Origin: JANQMX01 sp965247175 | GTDB lineage: Bacteria; Pseudomonadota; Alphaproteobacteria; Kiloniellales; DSM-21159 | NCBI GenBank assembly: GCA_965247175.1 | Contig: OZ252006.1 | Location: 372,001 to 436,000 of the forward strand | Length of the DNA: 64,000 nt | Reading direction: 5' to 3' | Shown: positions 43,308 through 52,767 of the stretch, piece after piece | Layout of the letters: each line of letters opens with the position of its first letter | Numbering within the stretch: the first letter of the stretch is position 1 | The notes under the pieces: model-generated | Told to the model about the DNA's origin: nothing | Database searches by the model: none | Seen by the model: the letters and a program-made list of their open reading frames with translations, nothing else | Program-made: the position numbers and the translations under genes

Positions 43308-43967
43308 CTAGGCTGCGCCCCTGCGCCTGGAGCGACGTCGTCCAAGCCTGCCGCAGATCTCGTCGGGGAGATTCAAGAGCTGGTTGATCCCGACGCCGAA
43401 CCGCCCGCCGATCTTGAGCGCGCCGTCGATGCGACGTTCAAGAAATGCCCTGCTATCGGATTGGTCTTCCGACTGATCGTTGAGCCAGACCAGCAACGTT
43501 GAGGAGTAGACGCCGACCAGCAAGGCGCGCTTACTGTAGTAGTTGTGGTCGGTCGCGCTGTCGCCGGCCGCCCACCAGATGGCGTCGGCGGTTCGCCAGA
43601 GGAGCCTCGTGCCAAGGCCCGCATTCTGCGGGAGTGCAAGGAACGAAAGGCCGCGGCGCACGGCCTCACGGTGAGGCAGCAGGAGGTCGAGGCGCGTGCA
43701 CACGGCCAAGGACACGCGCTCCCGCACCTTGAGGCTTTCCAGGTCCGCCTGAGCCAGCGCGTCGAGCATGGCCTGGTCGGTCTCGCTGTTGAAGAACTCC
43801 AGCAGGTCGCGCGCACCCTGCGGAAAGGCGTTGTCCGCCTCGGCTTGGGACACACCGATCTCGGCGGCTGCGTTACGCAACAGCAAGGGGCCCCAGCCGT
43901 CGAAGGCTGCGTGTATTAAAGCCGCTTCCAGCAAGCGCCGACGCAGGTCCTCGAGCTCATCGGGCAT
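43308..43967 (-). CDS. coq9: COQ9-family ubiquinone biosynthesis protein
   Basis: About 219 residues. It begins with a TetR-like helical part (RRRLLEAALIHAAFDGWGPL, AAAEIGVSQAEADNAFPQGA) and continues into the COQ9 lipid-binding domain (WRTADAIWWAAGDSATDHNY, YYSKRALLVGVYSSTLLVWL). COQ9 binds isoprenoid lipid and assists COQ7-type hydroxylation in ubiquinone synthesis. ATG 43967 overlaps the end of def by about 11 bases. It ends with an Arg-rich tail. Confidence 0.9.
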   Translation of the reverse strand: MPDELEDLRRRLLEAALIHAAFDGWGPLLLRNAAAEIGVSQAEADNAFPQGARDLLEFFNSETDQAMLDALAQADLESLKVRERVSLAVCTRLDLLLPHREAVRRGLSFLALPQNAGLGTRLLWRTADAIWWAAGDSATDHNYYSKRALLVGVYSSTLLVWLNDQSEDQSDSRAFLERRIDGALKIGGRFGVGINQLLNLPDEICGRLGRRRSRRRGAA

Positions 43968-44550
43968 GTTGGTTTTCCTCGCCTTTCGCTTCCTCGGCTT
44001 CGGGTAGCCCGCCGCCAAGGGGCGCGTAGTGGTGCATCTCGCTGGTGAAGATGAACTGTGACATATCGGTCATGCGCTGGGGATAGAGAATGCCGTCCAA
44101 ATGGTCGCACTCGTGCTGTACGACCCGGGCGTGGAATCCTTGAGCCTCTCGCTCGATGCGCTGCCCGTCGAGGCCGTCCGCGCGGTAGCGGATGGCGCGG
44201 TGTCGGGGGACTTGGCCCATCAAGCCCGGGACGGACAGGCAGCCTTCCCAACCAAGTTCGGTTTCCTGGCCGATCGGCTCGATCTCCGGGTTGATCAGCA
44301 CCGTCAGGGGCACACCGCCGGTTTCTTCGGCATCCTCGCGGCGGCTCCGCTCGGCGCTCACGGTGAAGATGACCACCCGCAGAGGCACATGGACCTGGGG
44401 TGCGGCCAGTCCCGTGCCAGGCGCATCCTCCATGGTTTCCAGCATATCGGCCACCAGGCGGCGGATTTCGGGCGCCGTTGGGTCTCGGACTTCCTCCGCG
44501 CGTCTGCGCAGAACCGGATGTCCCATCTTTGCAATCTTCAGAATGGCCAT
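43957..44550 (-). CDS. def: Peptide deformylase
   Basis: About 197 residues, the metalloenzyme that removes the formyl group from nascent proteins. The three family motifs are present: GTGLAAPQVH, EGCLSVPG and QHECDHLDGILY (the HExxH-type motif, here HECDH). ATG 44550 gives MAILKIAKMGHPVLRR, a standard Def start; the frame is open upstream to 44601 but less likely. It is co-oriented with the coq9-like gene and overlaps it by 11 bases. It is divergent from rpsU. The C-terminal 30 residues extend beyond the usual end. Confidence 0.96.
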   Translation of the reverse strand: MAILKIAKMGHPVLRRRAEEVRDPTAPEIRRLVADMLETMEDAPGTGLAAPQVHVPLRVVIFTVSAERSRREDAEETGGVPLTVLINPEIEPIGQETELGWEGCLSVPGLMGQVPRHRAIRYRADGLDGQRIEREAQGFHARVVQHECDHLDGILYPQRMTDMSQFIFTSEMHHYAPLGGGLPEAEEAKGEENQHAR

Positions 44551-44736
44551 GAAATCAGTATGATGCTCACTTGCCGCAGGGTAAATGCCGGCAGCCGACA
44601 AATCTACTTTTGCGCGCCTTCACCTTGGTCGAGAAAAGGCTTCACAAAGCCCGCCGCTTGGTGTATCCCACTCTTACGTCGAAGACCGCTTCTCGGCGCT
44701 GTCTTCGTTTGTCCCTAGTTATCTGAATCGGAGGAA

Positions 44737-44949
44737 ATGGCGGCTGTGCAGGTTCAAGTTCGTGACAATAACGTCGATCAGGCGCTGCGCGCGCTTAAGA
44801 AAAAGCTCCAGCGCGAAGGCGTCTTCAGAGAGATGAAACTGCGCCGCCATTTCGAAAAGCCCTCCCAGAAGCGCAAGCGTGAGCGCGCGGAAGCCAAGCG
44901 CCGCTATCGCAAGCTTCTGCGCAAGCGCATGGAGCGCGAAGGCTTCTAG
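44737..44949 (+). CDS. rpsU: 30S ribosomal protein S21
   Basis: 70 residues, strongly basic, with the S21 sequence QVQVRDNNVDQALRALKKKL and QREGVFREMKLRRHFEKPSQ. S21 is the small-subunit protein near the mRNA exit that assists initiation. It starts at ATG 44737, preceded by CGGAGG. It stands alone, followed by two hairpins and then a prolyl oligopeptidase gene. Confidence 0.97.
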   Translation: MAAVQVQVRDNNVDQALRALKKKLQREGVFREMKLRRHFEKPSQKRKRERAEAKRRYRKLLRKRMEREGF

Positions 44950-44972
44950 TCCTGAGCCGTTGTCGGTCCCTG

Positions 44973-45043
44973 CCGGGGCTCAAGACCCCGGTAGCTGCCA
45001 TTCTAAAGGAAAGCGCGTCCGCTTCAGCAGGCGCGCTTTTCGC
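44973..45043 (+). terminator. Hairpins after rpsU, the second a Rho-independent terminator
   Basis: A 6-bp stem CCGGGG/CCCCGG (44973-44991) is followed by AAAGCGCG (45010-45017) pairing with CGCGCTTT (45032-45039), then TCGCTTTT. The second fits a terminator for rpsU. Confidence 0.75.
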
Positions 45044-45088
45044 TTTTGTGCGAGAAGGTTAGCCATAGAAGAGAGACAGGGGTAAGCC

Positions 45089-47164
45089 ATGCCGCCCGAT
45101 AGCCGCCCAACTGTCGCACGGCCCGACGACGACCCATACCTTTGGCTTGAAGAGATCGAAGGCGTCAAAGCCCTGGCATGGGTAGAGCACCAGAACGCCG
45201 AGACTCTGAAGGTTCTCGATGGCCCTGATCTGGCGCGCGATCAAGCGGCGCTGCAGGCGATCTTCGACCGCCCGGACAACATTCCTTTCGTCAGCCGCCG
45301 CGGCGACCGTCTCTACAACTATTGGCGGGACGCCAAGCATTCCCGCGGCCTTTGGCGCCGCACGACAATGGCTGGCTACCGCGCGGAGTCGCCGCAGTGG
45401 GAGACAGTGCTGGACCTCGACGCGCTGGCCGCGGAAGAGGGCGAGGACTGGGTCTGGCGCAATGCCATTTCGCTGCCGGGGAACCACGACCGGGCCATTC
45501 TCTGCCTGTCGCCCGGCGGCGGGGATGCTGCGGTCCTGCGGGAGTTCGATTTGGAAACCAAGGCCTTCGTCGAGGGTGGTTTCTATCTACCCGAGGCCAA
45601 GGGTTGGCCCTGTTGGCTGGATCGGGATCATCTGCTGCTTGAAAGCTCCTATGGCGAGGGCATGGCGACCGATTCCGGCTATGCCCGAACCGTCCGGCTC
45701 TGGCGGCGCGGTACACCGGTTGAGGCGGCAGAGGTGATCTTCGAGGTGCCGCAAGAGAGCATGTCGGCCTTTGCCTGGGTCGATCGGTCAGACGGCGGGG
45801 AGCGTATCGTCTTCGGGGAGCGCTTGAGCTTCTTCGATATGACCAGCTGGCTAGGTGACCGCGCCGGGCCCACCAAGAAACTCGACCTGCCGGACGATGC
45901 TTGGCGTGATCTCTACCGCGGCTGGCTCTTGGTCAAGCCGCGCCAGGACTGGGAGCTTGAGGGGCAGCGTTATCCAGCCGATGCGCTCATTGCCATCTCG
46001 CTCGCCGGCTTCCTAGCCGGTCAACGAAACTTCGAGGCGCTGTTCCAGCCGGGGCCGAAACAGAGCTTGAGCGGCTTCTTCTGGGCCGGCGAGCGGCTGG
46101 TGCTCTCGGTACTCGACGATCTGCGGCCGACCTTCGAACTGCTGACATGGCAGGATGGCCATTGGGAGCGGCAGACTCTGCCGGGACTGCCGGATATCGG
46201 CGTTGCGGCGGCTTGGCGGCTGGATAGCGAAGAGGACGAATCTAACGGCGATATCCTGCTGACAACCGAGACGCCCGTCACGCCAAAGGCGCTGCTGCTG
46301 GCTGAGCCCGGCAAAGCGCCCGCCGTGCTGCGGCGCGCGCCGGCCACCTTCGACGCGACCGGCCTGTCGGTGACCCGTCATGAAGCTATGGCAACCGATG
46401 GTGTCGCCATTCCTTACGTTCAGGTAGGACCGGCCAAATCCGGGGAGGCGGCGCCCGTTCACATGACCGCCTACGGAGGCTTCCGAATCGCCAACCTGCC
46501 TTACTACCGCTCGGCCATCGGCAAGCTCTGGATAGAGCGTGGCGGGACCAGCGTGGTGGCCAATATCCGAGGCGGTGGTGAGTACGGCAGTGCTTGGCAC
46601 GAGGCCGGACGCCGGGAAGGGAAGATCACCACGCACGACGACTTCGCCGCTGTCGCCGCCGACCTGGTCCGGCGCGGTGTGACCGTACCGGCGCGCATCG
46701 CCGCCGAAGGCGGCTCCAATGGCGGCATTCTCATCACCAACATGCTGACCCGCTATCCCGAGCGATTCGGCGCGCTGTTCTGCACCATTCCGCTGATCGA
46801 TATGCGCCGCTACAGCAAGCTGTTGGCTGGGCACAGTTGGATTGCTGAGTACGGCGACCCCGACGAGCCCGAGGATTGGGCCTACCTGCAGCGTTACTCC
46901 GCCTACCACACGGCAGAGCCGGGGCGGCCTTATCCGCCGCTCTTGATCGCCACCAACCGAAAGGACGACCGGGTGCATCCCGGCCATGGCCGCAAGATGG
47001 CGGCCAAGCTGCAGGCCATGGGCTACCACCCCCGTTACTTCGAGATGGCCTCGGGCGGACACGGCTACGGCAAGGACAACAGCGAAGCGGCGCGCTTCAT
47101 GGCGCTCGGCTATCTGTTCCTGCGCCGCGCCATCGGTTGGGACGATGACCAAGCTGTGAGTTGA
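45089..47164 (+). CDS. Prolyl oligopeptidase family serine peptidase (S9)
   Basis: 691 residues without a signal peptide, so probably cytoplasmic. The N-terminal beta-propeller (DPYLWLEEIEGVKALAWVEH at its start) covers about residues 60-430. The C-terminal alpha/beta hydrolase has the nucleophile in AAEGGSNGGILITNML, the acid in TNRKDDRVHPGH and the His in SGGHGYG. It should cleave short peptides after proline or a similar residue. The start is ATG 45089. It is convergent with the pnt operon, with the terminator at 47325-47347 between. Confidence 0.93.
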   Translation: MPPDSRPTVARPDDDPYLWLEEIEGVKALAWVEHQNAETLKVLDGPDLARDQAALQAIFDRPDNIPFVSRRGDRLYNYWRDAKHSRGLWRRTTMAGYRAESPQWETVLDLDALAAEEGEDWVWRNAISLPGNHDRAILCLSPGGGDAAVLREFDLETKAFVEGGFYLPEAKGWPCWLDRDHLLLESSYGEGMATDSGYARTVRLWRRGTPVEAAEVIFEVPQESMSAFAWVDRSDGGERIVFGERLSFFDMTSWLGDRAGPTKKLDLPDDAWRDLYRGWLLVKPRQDWELEGQRYPADALIAISLAGFLAGQRNFEALFQPGPKQSLSGFFWAGERLVLSVLDDLRPTFELLTWQDGHWERQTLPGLPDIGVAAAWRLDSEEDESNGDILLTTETPVTPKALLLAEPGKAPAVLRRAPATFDATGLSVTRHEAMATDGVAIPYVQVGPAKSGEAAPVHMTAYGGFRIANLPYYRSAIGKLWIERGGTSVVANIRGGGEYGSAWHEAGRREGKITTHDDFAAVAADLVRRGVTVPARIAAEGGSNGGILITNMLTRYPERFGALFCTIPLIDMRRYSKLLAGHSWIAEYGDPDEPEDWAYLQRYSAYHTAEPGRPYPPLLIATNRKDDRVHPGHGRKMAAKLQAMGYHPRYFEMASGGHGYGKDNSEAARFMALGYLFLRRAIGWDDDQAVS

Positions 47165-47324
47165 ATCCTGCCCCGCCTTCCAGGCTCAACACAGCCGTAA
47201 CAGAATCGTCATGGTCGCGGCGCAATGTCGCGGGGGACACCAGGGTCGGCATGCGTTGGCGACCACGGAATGCCTGACCGAGCGAAAGCGAGCCCAAAGC
47301 TCCTGTCGCTTGCCTCACACTGAA

Positions 47325-47362
47325 AAGGGCCGCTTTGAGCGGCCCTTCTTCTCTTCTTCTGG
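47325..47362. terminator. Bidirectional terminator between S9 peptidase and pntB
   Basis: A perfect 10-bp stem AAGGGCCGCT/AGCGGCCCTT with a 3-base loop (47325-47347), followed on the plus strand by CTTCTCTTCTTCT. On the minus strand the same stem is followed by TTCAGTG. It can serve both convergent transcripts. Confidence 0.85.
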
Positions 47363-47379
47363 TGGCGGTCGCCTTGCCG

Positions 47380-48780
47380 CTATTGCTCCAGCGCCTTGAC
47401 GATGTCCTCGCACATCTTCTTGGCGTCTGACAGTAGCATGCGCGTCTTGTCCATATAAAACAGCGGATTGTCGATACCGGCATAGCCCGAGCCCATGGAG
47501 CGCTTGACGAAGAGCACGTTCTGCGCCTCGTCCACGTTGAGCACGGGCATGCCATAGATCGGCGAGGTCTTGTCGGTCTTGGCAACAGGGTTGGTGACGT
47601 CGTTGGCGCCGATCACGAAGGCAACGTCGGTGTCGACGAACTCGCGGTTCAGCTCGTCCATCTCGAAGACCTCGTCATAGGGCACGTTGGCCTCGGCGAG
47701 CAGGACGTTCATGTGGCCAGGCATGCGCCCCGCCACTGGATGGATGGCGTACTTCACGTCGACGCCGGCTTCCTTCAAGAGGTCAGCCATCTCGCGCAGG
47801 GCATGCTGGGCCTGGGCGACGGCCATACCGTAGCCCGGCACGATGATGACCCGGTCGGCGTTCTTCATCATGAAGGCAGCGTCCTCAGCCGAGCCTTGCT
47901 GGTAGGTGCGGTCGCCCAAGTCCGCACCGCCGCCGGTTGCCGCTTCGCCACCGAAACCGCCGAGGATGACGTTGAAGAAGGAGCGGTTCATCCCCTTGCA
48001 CATGATGTAGCTGAGGATGGCACCCGATGAACCGACCAGAGAGCCGGCGATGATCAGCAGGTTGTTCTCCAAGGTGAAGCCGATGCCTGCGGCGGCCCAG
48101 CCGGAGTAGGAGTTCAGCATGGAGATGACCACCGGCATGTCCGCGCCGCCGATGGGGATGATGATCAGGATGCCGAGCGCGAGCGAGATAGCCACGATCA
48201 GCCAGAAGGCGGCATCGGCTTCGCTGCTCGCCAGCCAGATCACCAGCAGCACCGTGATGATGCCGAGCGCCAAGTTGAGCAGATGCTGCCCAGGGAAGAC
48301 GATCGGCTTGCCGCTCATGATGCCTTGCAGCTTTGCAAAGGCGATGATCGAGCCAGTGAAGGTGATGGCACCGATGGCAGTGCCGATCGACATCTCGATC
48401 AGCGAGCTGAGCTTGATGCTGCCCGGGTCGCCGATGCCGTAGGCACTCGGATTGTAGAAGGCGGCCACGGCCACGAAGACCGCGGCGAGACCCACCAGCG
48501 AGTGGAAGGCGGCCACCAGCTGGGGCAGGGCGGTCATCTCGACGCGCATGGCGATGACCGTGCCGATGGCGCCGCCGATCAGGACGGCAGCCAGAATCCC
48601 GACCAGGCTCAAGCCGATTTCCGGCAAGACCAGCAGCGTGGTCACGATGGCCAAGGCCATGCCGATGATGCCGAAGGTGTTTCCCCGGCGGCTGGTTTCG
48701 GGATGCGAAAGCCCCTTCAGCGCCAGGATGAAGAACACCGAGGCGACGAGATACAGAAGGGCGGCGAAATTGACGCTCAT
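47380..48780 (-). CDS. pntB: NAD(P) transhydrogenase subunit beta
   Basis: 466 residues. The N-terminal 270 or so carry about nine membrane helices of the proton channel. The C-terminal domain III binds NADP(H), with VIIVPGYGMAVAQAQHALRE as the Rossmann motif and FVIGANDVTNPVAKTDKTSP. With pntAA and pntAB it forms the Re/Si-specific proton-translocating transhydrogenase, which uses the proton gradient to make NADPH from NADH. It starts 15 bases after pntAB. Confidence 0.97.
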   Translation of the reverse strand: MSVNFAALLYLVASVFFILALKGLSHPETSRRGNTFGIIGMALAIVTTLLVLPEIGLSLVGILAAVLIGGAIGTVIAMRVEMTALPQLVAAFHSLVGLAAVFVAVAAFYNPSAYGIGDPGSIKLSSLIEMSIGTAIGAITFTGSIIAFAKLQGIMSGKPIVFPGQHLLNLALGIITVLLVIWLASSEADAAFWLIVAISLALGILIIIPIGGADMPVVISMLNSYSGWAAAGIGFTLENNLLIIAGSLVGSSGAILSYIMCKGMNRSFFNVILGGFGGEAATGGGADLGDRTYQQGSAEDAAFMMKNADRVIIVPGYGMAVAQAQHALREMADLLKEAGVDVKYAIHPVAGRMPGHMNVLLAEANVPYDEVFEMDELNREFVDTDVAFVIGANDVTNPVAKTDKTSPIYGMPVLNVDEAQNVLFVKRSMGSGYAGIDNPLFYMDKTRMLLSDAKKMCEDIVKALEQ

Positions 48781-48795
48781 GACTCCGTTCCCGTC

Positions 48796-49209
48796 CTAGC
48801 GCTTTTTCTTCTTGAACATCGAGAGCATTCGGTGGGTCACCAGAAAGCCGCCGAAGATATTGATGCTGGCCAGCATGACGGCGAGGAAGCCCATGATGTC
48901 GCTGGTCAGGTTGCCGCCGGAGCCAGCCGCGATCAGGCCGCCAACGATGATCACCGAGGAGATCGCGTTGGTAACGCCCATCAGCGGGGAGTGCAGGGCC
49001 GGCGTAACGCTCCAGACCACGTGGTAGCCGACGAAAATCGCCAGCACCAACACTGTCAAACCCACAACGATTGGCGAGAGGGCGCCATGCTCGGCGGCCT
49101 GGACGACCGTTCCGCCGTGTTCTGCCGAAAGCCGCGCCACTTCCTGGGAGAGCGCCTGCGCTTCTGCGAGTAGCGCGTCGACGCGCTGAGCAAGAGCCTC
49201 GTGCTGCAT
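48796..49209 (-). CDS. pntAB: NAD(P) transhydrogenase subunit alpha part 2
   Basis: 137 residues: a short N-terminal helix and three or so membrane helices (IVVGLTVLVLAIFVGYHVVW; NAISSVIIVGGLIAAGSGGN; MGFLAVMLASINIFGGFLVT). This is the membrane part that is fused to PntAA in E. coli but separate here, as in Rhodospirillum and other alphaproteobacteria. It lies 22 bases after pntAA and 15 before pntB. Confidence 0.95.
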   Translation of the reverse strand: MQHEALAQRVDALLAEAQALSQEVARLSAEHGGTVVQAAEHGALSPIVVGLTVLVLAIFVGYHVVWSVTPALHSPLMGVTNAISSVIIVGGLIAAGSGGNLTSDIMGFLAVMLASINIFGGFLVTHRMLSMFKKKKR

Positions 49210-49231
49210 GGGAACTCCTTAGTTCGGGAAG

Positions 49232-50401
49232 TTAGGCGGCGCTTGCGCCGGCTTTGCCGTCGGTGGCTTCAGCTGGAACCAGGTTGGGATGGACGATCTT
49301 GCCTTCCTTGGTCACCAAGGTGCCTTTGACGATTTCATCCTCCCAGTCGATCGCCAGGTCTTTGCTTTCCTTGTCGACGAGCAAACTCAGGAAGTTGAAG
49401 ACGTTGTTGGCGTAGAGCATGGAGGCATCGGCGGCCAGGCGGCTCGGTACGTTGAGATAGCCGACGATCGTGACGTCTTCCGCAACCGCTACCTCACCTG
49501 GCTTGGAGAGGGCACAGTTGCCGCCGTTGTCCACCGCCAGATCGACGACCACGGCGCCGGGCTTCATGCTCTTGACCATGTCTTCGTCGATCAGCACCGG
49601 AGCCGGACGGCCGGGAATGAGCGCCGTGGTGATGACCAAATCCATCTTGGGCAGCGTTTCGGCGATCAGCGCGGCCTGCTTCTTCTTGTACTCCGCGGAC
49701 ATCTCCTTGGCGTAGCCGCCGGCGGTCTCCGCCTGCTTGAACTCTTCGTCCTCCACGGCGACGAACTTGCCGCCCAGGCTTTCCACCTGCTCCTTGGCGG
49801 CGGGCCGCACATCGGTCGCAAAGACGACGGCGCCCAGGCGTTTGGCGGTGGCGATGGCCTGCAGGCCGGCCACGCCGGCGCCCATGACCAGGACCTGGGC
49901 TGGAGGGATCTTGCCGGCAGCGGTCATCATCATGGGAAGCGCGCGGCCGAAGTTGGCGCAGCCGTCCAGCACCGCCTTGTAGCCGGCGAGGTTGGCTTGC
50001 GACGAGAGCACGTCCATCGACTGCGCCCGGGTGATGCGCGGCATGAACTCCATGGCAAAGCTAGTCAGGCCGGCATCGGCGATGGCCTTCAACTCGTCGC
50101 CGGCGCGGTAGGGATCGATCAGCGCGAAGAGATGGGCGCCGGAGGGCATGCCCTTCAACTCGCCAAGCTCGGGCCGCTGAACCTTGAGAATGACATCGGC
50201 GTCCTTCAGGGCCGCGGACGCGTTCTTGGCGATCGTGGCGCCGGCGTCCTCGTAGTCCTCATCGATGTAAGAGGCGGCCAGCCCGGCCCCACTTTCCACC
50301 GCGACCTCAAGACCGAGCTTCACCATCTTCTTGATGGTGTCCGGCGAAGCCGCCACGCGATGCTCGTGGGCACGGCGTTCCTTCAGAACTGCGATCTTCA
50401 T
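49232..50401 (-). CDS. pntAA: NAD(P) transhydrogenase subunit alpha part 1
   Basis: 389 residues, the soluble NAD(H)-binding domain I. Motifs: MKIAVLKERRAHEHRVAASP at the N-terminus and the Rossmann stretch VLVMGAGVAGLQAIATAKRL. MKPGAVVVDLAVDNGGNCAL is also characteristic. No membrane segment is present. It is the first gene of the three-gene pnt operon, with ATG 50399-50401; the promoter would lie in the 146 bases towards the UbiB-like gene. Confidence 0.97.
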   Translation of the reverse strand: MKIAVLKERRAHEHRVAASPDTIKKMVKLGLEVAVESGAGLAASYIDEDYEDAGATIAKNASAALKDADVILKVQRPELGELKGMPSGAHLFALIDPYRAGDELKAIADAGLTSFAMEFMPRITRAQSMDVLSSQANLAGYKAVLDGCANFGRALPMMMTAAGKIPPAQVLVMGAGVAGLQAIATAKRLGAVVFATDVRPAAKEQVESLGGKFVAVEDEEFKQAETAGGYAKEMSAEYKKKQAALIAETLPKMDLVITTALIPGRPAPVLIDEDMVKSMKPGAVVVDLAVDNGGNCALSKPGEVAVAEDVTIVGYLNVPSRLAADASMLYANNVFNFLSLLVDKESKDLAIDWEDEIVKGTLVTKEGKIVHPNLVPAEATDGKAGASAA

Positions 50402-50547
50402 CGGCGGCCCCCGAACCTTCTTCCTGCTGTCATGAATTGCGACCCAAAAGAACGAAAATCGGCGCTAACATGCCGGTTTGCCATGGCAGGCTCAAGCCTC
50501 ACGCCAATTGGCGCGGCAATTTGCCGGATTCGATCTGTGTAAGGGGG

Positions 50548-51933
50548 CTAGGCCGCCTGGACCATCTCGCCCAGGTCCGCTTGGCGCAGCGCTTCCTCTT
50601 GCCTAGCAGCAAGCTGCGCCACATCGAAGCCTTCAATGAGATCGTGGAACAGACGGTGCCAGTTGATCTCGGCTTTGAGGTGCATGAAGACGGAGCCCAG
50701 TCCGATTGCTGCGCGATCCATCAGCACGAACTCGCGCGGGGGGCGGACGCCACCTTGCTCCTTGAGCGCCTTGTGGACGGCACTGATGATGCGCGCACCC
50801 TCCATGGAGTTGGTGGTCTCGGTGATCTGCGAGACGCGATCTTCCAAGAGTGGCCCATAGAGGAAGCGGGCCCACTGATTGAGCGTGCGCAGCAACTCGC
50901 CCTCCACCTTCTCGAAGCCCCAAGCCCGATAAGCGGAGACGGCGAGCTCTTCGTCATCGTTGGCAAGCGCGTGATAGAGATCGATCACGCCTTTCACGAA
51001 GCCCGGCCGGAACACGCGGATGCAACCGAAGTCGAGCAGATTTATGCTGCAGTCCGGGCGGATCGTGTAGTTCCCGAGGTGCGGGTCACCGTGAATCACA
51101 CCGTAATAGTAGAACGGCACGTACCAGGCCCGGAACATGTTGAGCGCCACGCGGTTGCGCAGTTCCTGATCCTCGTGCTCGGCGATGAACGCCAGAAGCG
51201 GCTGGCCGGACAGCCAGGTCATGGTCAAGAGGCGATCGCTGGATAGCGCTTCGATCGGCTCGGGCACATGCACACCGCCTTCCTCGGCGAGCATGTGCGC
51301 ATAGAGGCGCATGTTCTTCGCCTCGCGCACGTAGTCGAGTTCCTCGCGCAGGCGCTCGGACAGCTCCTTGTAAATCTCGGATGGGTCGATGGCGCTATCA
51401 TAGCGGCGGTAGACCGAGAAGGCGAAGCGGAGCTGTTGCACGTCCGCTTCCACGGTCGAGGCCATGTCCGGATACTGCAGCTTGCAGGCCAGCTCGCGAC
51501 CATCTTCCTGCTTGGCTATATGAACCTGGCCCAGCGAGGCGGCTGCCGCGGCATCATGGCCAAACTCTGTGAATTGGTTGCGCCAGCCGGGGCCGAGCTC
51601 CGTTCGCATGCGGCGCTTTACGAACGACCAACCCATGGGCGGGGCGTTGGACTGAAGCTGCCGTAGCTCCTCGGCGTACTCGCGTGGCAGGGCATCGGGG
51701 ATAGTGGCCAGGATCTGGGCCGCCTTCATCAGCGGGCCCTTGAGACCGCCCAGAGCGGCCTTCAGGTCGGCGGAGTGCTTGCCTTTGTCCAGCGAAAGGC
51801 CGAACACGCGGGCGCCGGCGAGCTGCGCTGCCAGGCCGCCGACCTGCGTTCCGACTTGCGTGTAGCGCTTGAGGCGCTGACCGAAGCGTGAGTCTTCGCG
51901 CGTGAAAGGGGAGTCTGCTTGGCCGTCCGTCAT
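50548..51933 (-). CDS. ABC1/UbiB/AarF-family kinase-like protein
   Basis: About 461 residues. It has the N-terminal ADCK motif in LKGPLMKAAQILATIPDALP (KxGQ-type, here KAAQ), the AAAASLGQVHIAKQEDGRELACKLQYPD stretch (ala-rich loop and Lys; shown in part as AAAASLGQVHIAK), and the catalytic loop VIHGDPHLGNY with LLDFGCIRVF. Such atypical kinases or ATPases support ubiquinone synthesis or lipid transport. No C-terminal membrane helices are seen, so it is closer to ADCK3/COQ8 than to E. coli UbiB. ATG 51933 was chosen; a start at 51954 is possible. Confidence 0.88.
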   Translation of the reverse strand: MTDGQADSPFTREDSRFGQRLKRYTQVGTQVGGLAAQLAGARVFGLSLDKGKHSADLKAALGGLKGPLMKAAQILATIPDALPREYAEELRQLQSNAPPMGWSFVKRRMRTELGPGWRNQFTEFGHDAAAAASLGQVHIAKQEDGRELACKLQYPDMASTVEADVQQLRFAFSVYRRYDSAIDPSEIYKELSERLREELDYVREAKNMRLYAHMLAEEGGVHVPEPIEALSSDRLLTMTWLSGQPLLAFIAEHEDQELRNRVALNMFRAWYVPFYYYGVIHGDPHLGNYTIRPDCSINLLDFGCIRVFRPGFVKGVIDLYHALANDDEELAVSAYRAWGFEKVEGELLRTLNQWARFLYGPLLEDRVSQITETTNSMEGARIISAVHKALKEQGGVRPPREFVLMDRAAIGLGSVFMHLKAEINWHRLFHDLIEGFDVAQLAARQEEALRQADLGEMVQAA

Positions 51934-52075
51934 GGCTGACACATGGTGTGACACCGGCCCTTGTCCAGGGCATTTCTCATCGTTTGCGGCACCTTAGCGC
52001 TCATCCTTCGCCCGCTCTGCCCGTCCGACCCTGCTCCTGGCGATCACAGTCTTCTCACAGCCTTAGTCATGGTTC

Positions 52076-52091
52076 TTAACTCTTTGTTAAC
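52076..52091 (+). promoter_or_regulatory. CtrA-like binding site
   Basis: TTAA-CTCTTTG-TTAAC fits the CtrA consensus TTAA-N7-TTAAC exactly. It is 75 bases before the TetR gene start and about 140 from the ABC1-like gene start, so it could act on either. Confidence 0.6.
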
Positions 52092-52165
52092 TATAACCTG
52101 ATGGCAGATCGCGTGATTGTTGAATAGCGCTGTATGAACGGACTGAGCGACACTATCTAAAAGTC

Positions 52166-52759
52166 ATGGCTAGACCTTGCGAATTCGACCGCCAAGACGT
52201 GCTGGACAGGGCCATGTCCCTGTTCTGGCGCAAAGGCTACGAGTCGACCAGCGTCCAGGACCTCGTCGACATCACCGGCATCAATCGCGCCAGCATGTAC
52301 AACGCCTTTGGCGACAAGCACGGGCTCTTCGTCGCGGCCGTGGACCGCTATCTGGAGACCGTGACCTCCAAACGGGCGGCTTTGCTGGAGGCCAAGGGGT
52401 CACCGCGGGCGGCGATCGAAGCCTACTTCTACGATCTCTTGGATTTCTCCCTGGGACCAGGCCGTAGGTTGGGCTGTCTGCTGACCAACTCGGTGGTCGA
52501 GCGGGGGCCGCGTGATGCCGAGGTGGACCACAAGTTCGCCAGCAACCTGCAAGGCATTGAGCAGCGCTTCGTCGACAAGCTGCGCGAGGGGCAGGGCTTG
52601 GGCGAGATCAGCAGCCGGCAAGACGCCGAGGCGATGGCCCACTTCCTGATCGGCAGCATGACGGGGTTGCGGGTGCTTGCCAGGGGCGGCGCGGACGAAG
52701 GCGTGCTGCGCGATCTTGTCGAGACCAGCCTTCTCGTTCTGCAGCCTGGGGTGAACTAG
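52166..52759 (+). CDS. TetR-family transcriptional regulator
   Basis: 197 residues. The N-terminal TetR helix-turn-helix reads DVLDRAMSLFWRKGYESTSV and then DLVDITGINRASMYNAFGDKHG. The C-terminal ligand domain is of the TetR_C group seen with AcrR/NemR-like regulators. It lies directly upstream of a peroxiredoxin-like gene on the same strand, with a 16-bp palindrome between, so it probably controls that gene. Ligand unknown. Confidence 0.93.
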   Translation: MARPCEFDRQDVLDRAMSLFWRKGYESTSVQDLVDITGINRASMYNAFGDKHGLFVAAVDRYLETVTSKRAALLEAKGSPRAAIEAYFYDLLDFSLGPGRRLGCLLTNSVVERGPRDAEVDHKFASNLQGIEQRFVDKLREGQGLGEISSRQDAEAMAHFLIGSMTGLRVLARGGADEGVLRDLVETSLLVLQPGVN

Positions 52760-52767
52760 AGCGCCCT

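Noticed and set aside
49289..50542. Plus-strand frame opposite pntAA
   Set aside because: His/Gly-rich antisense composition typical of shadows of GC-rich genes.
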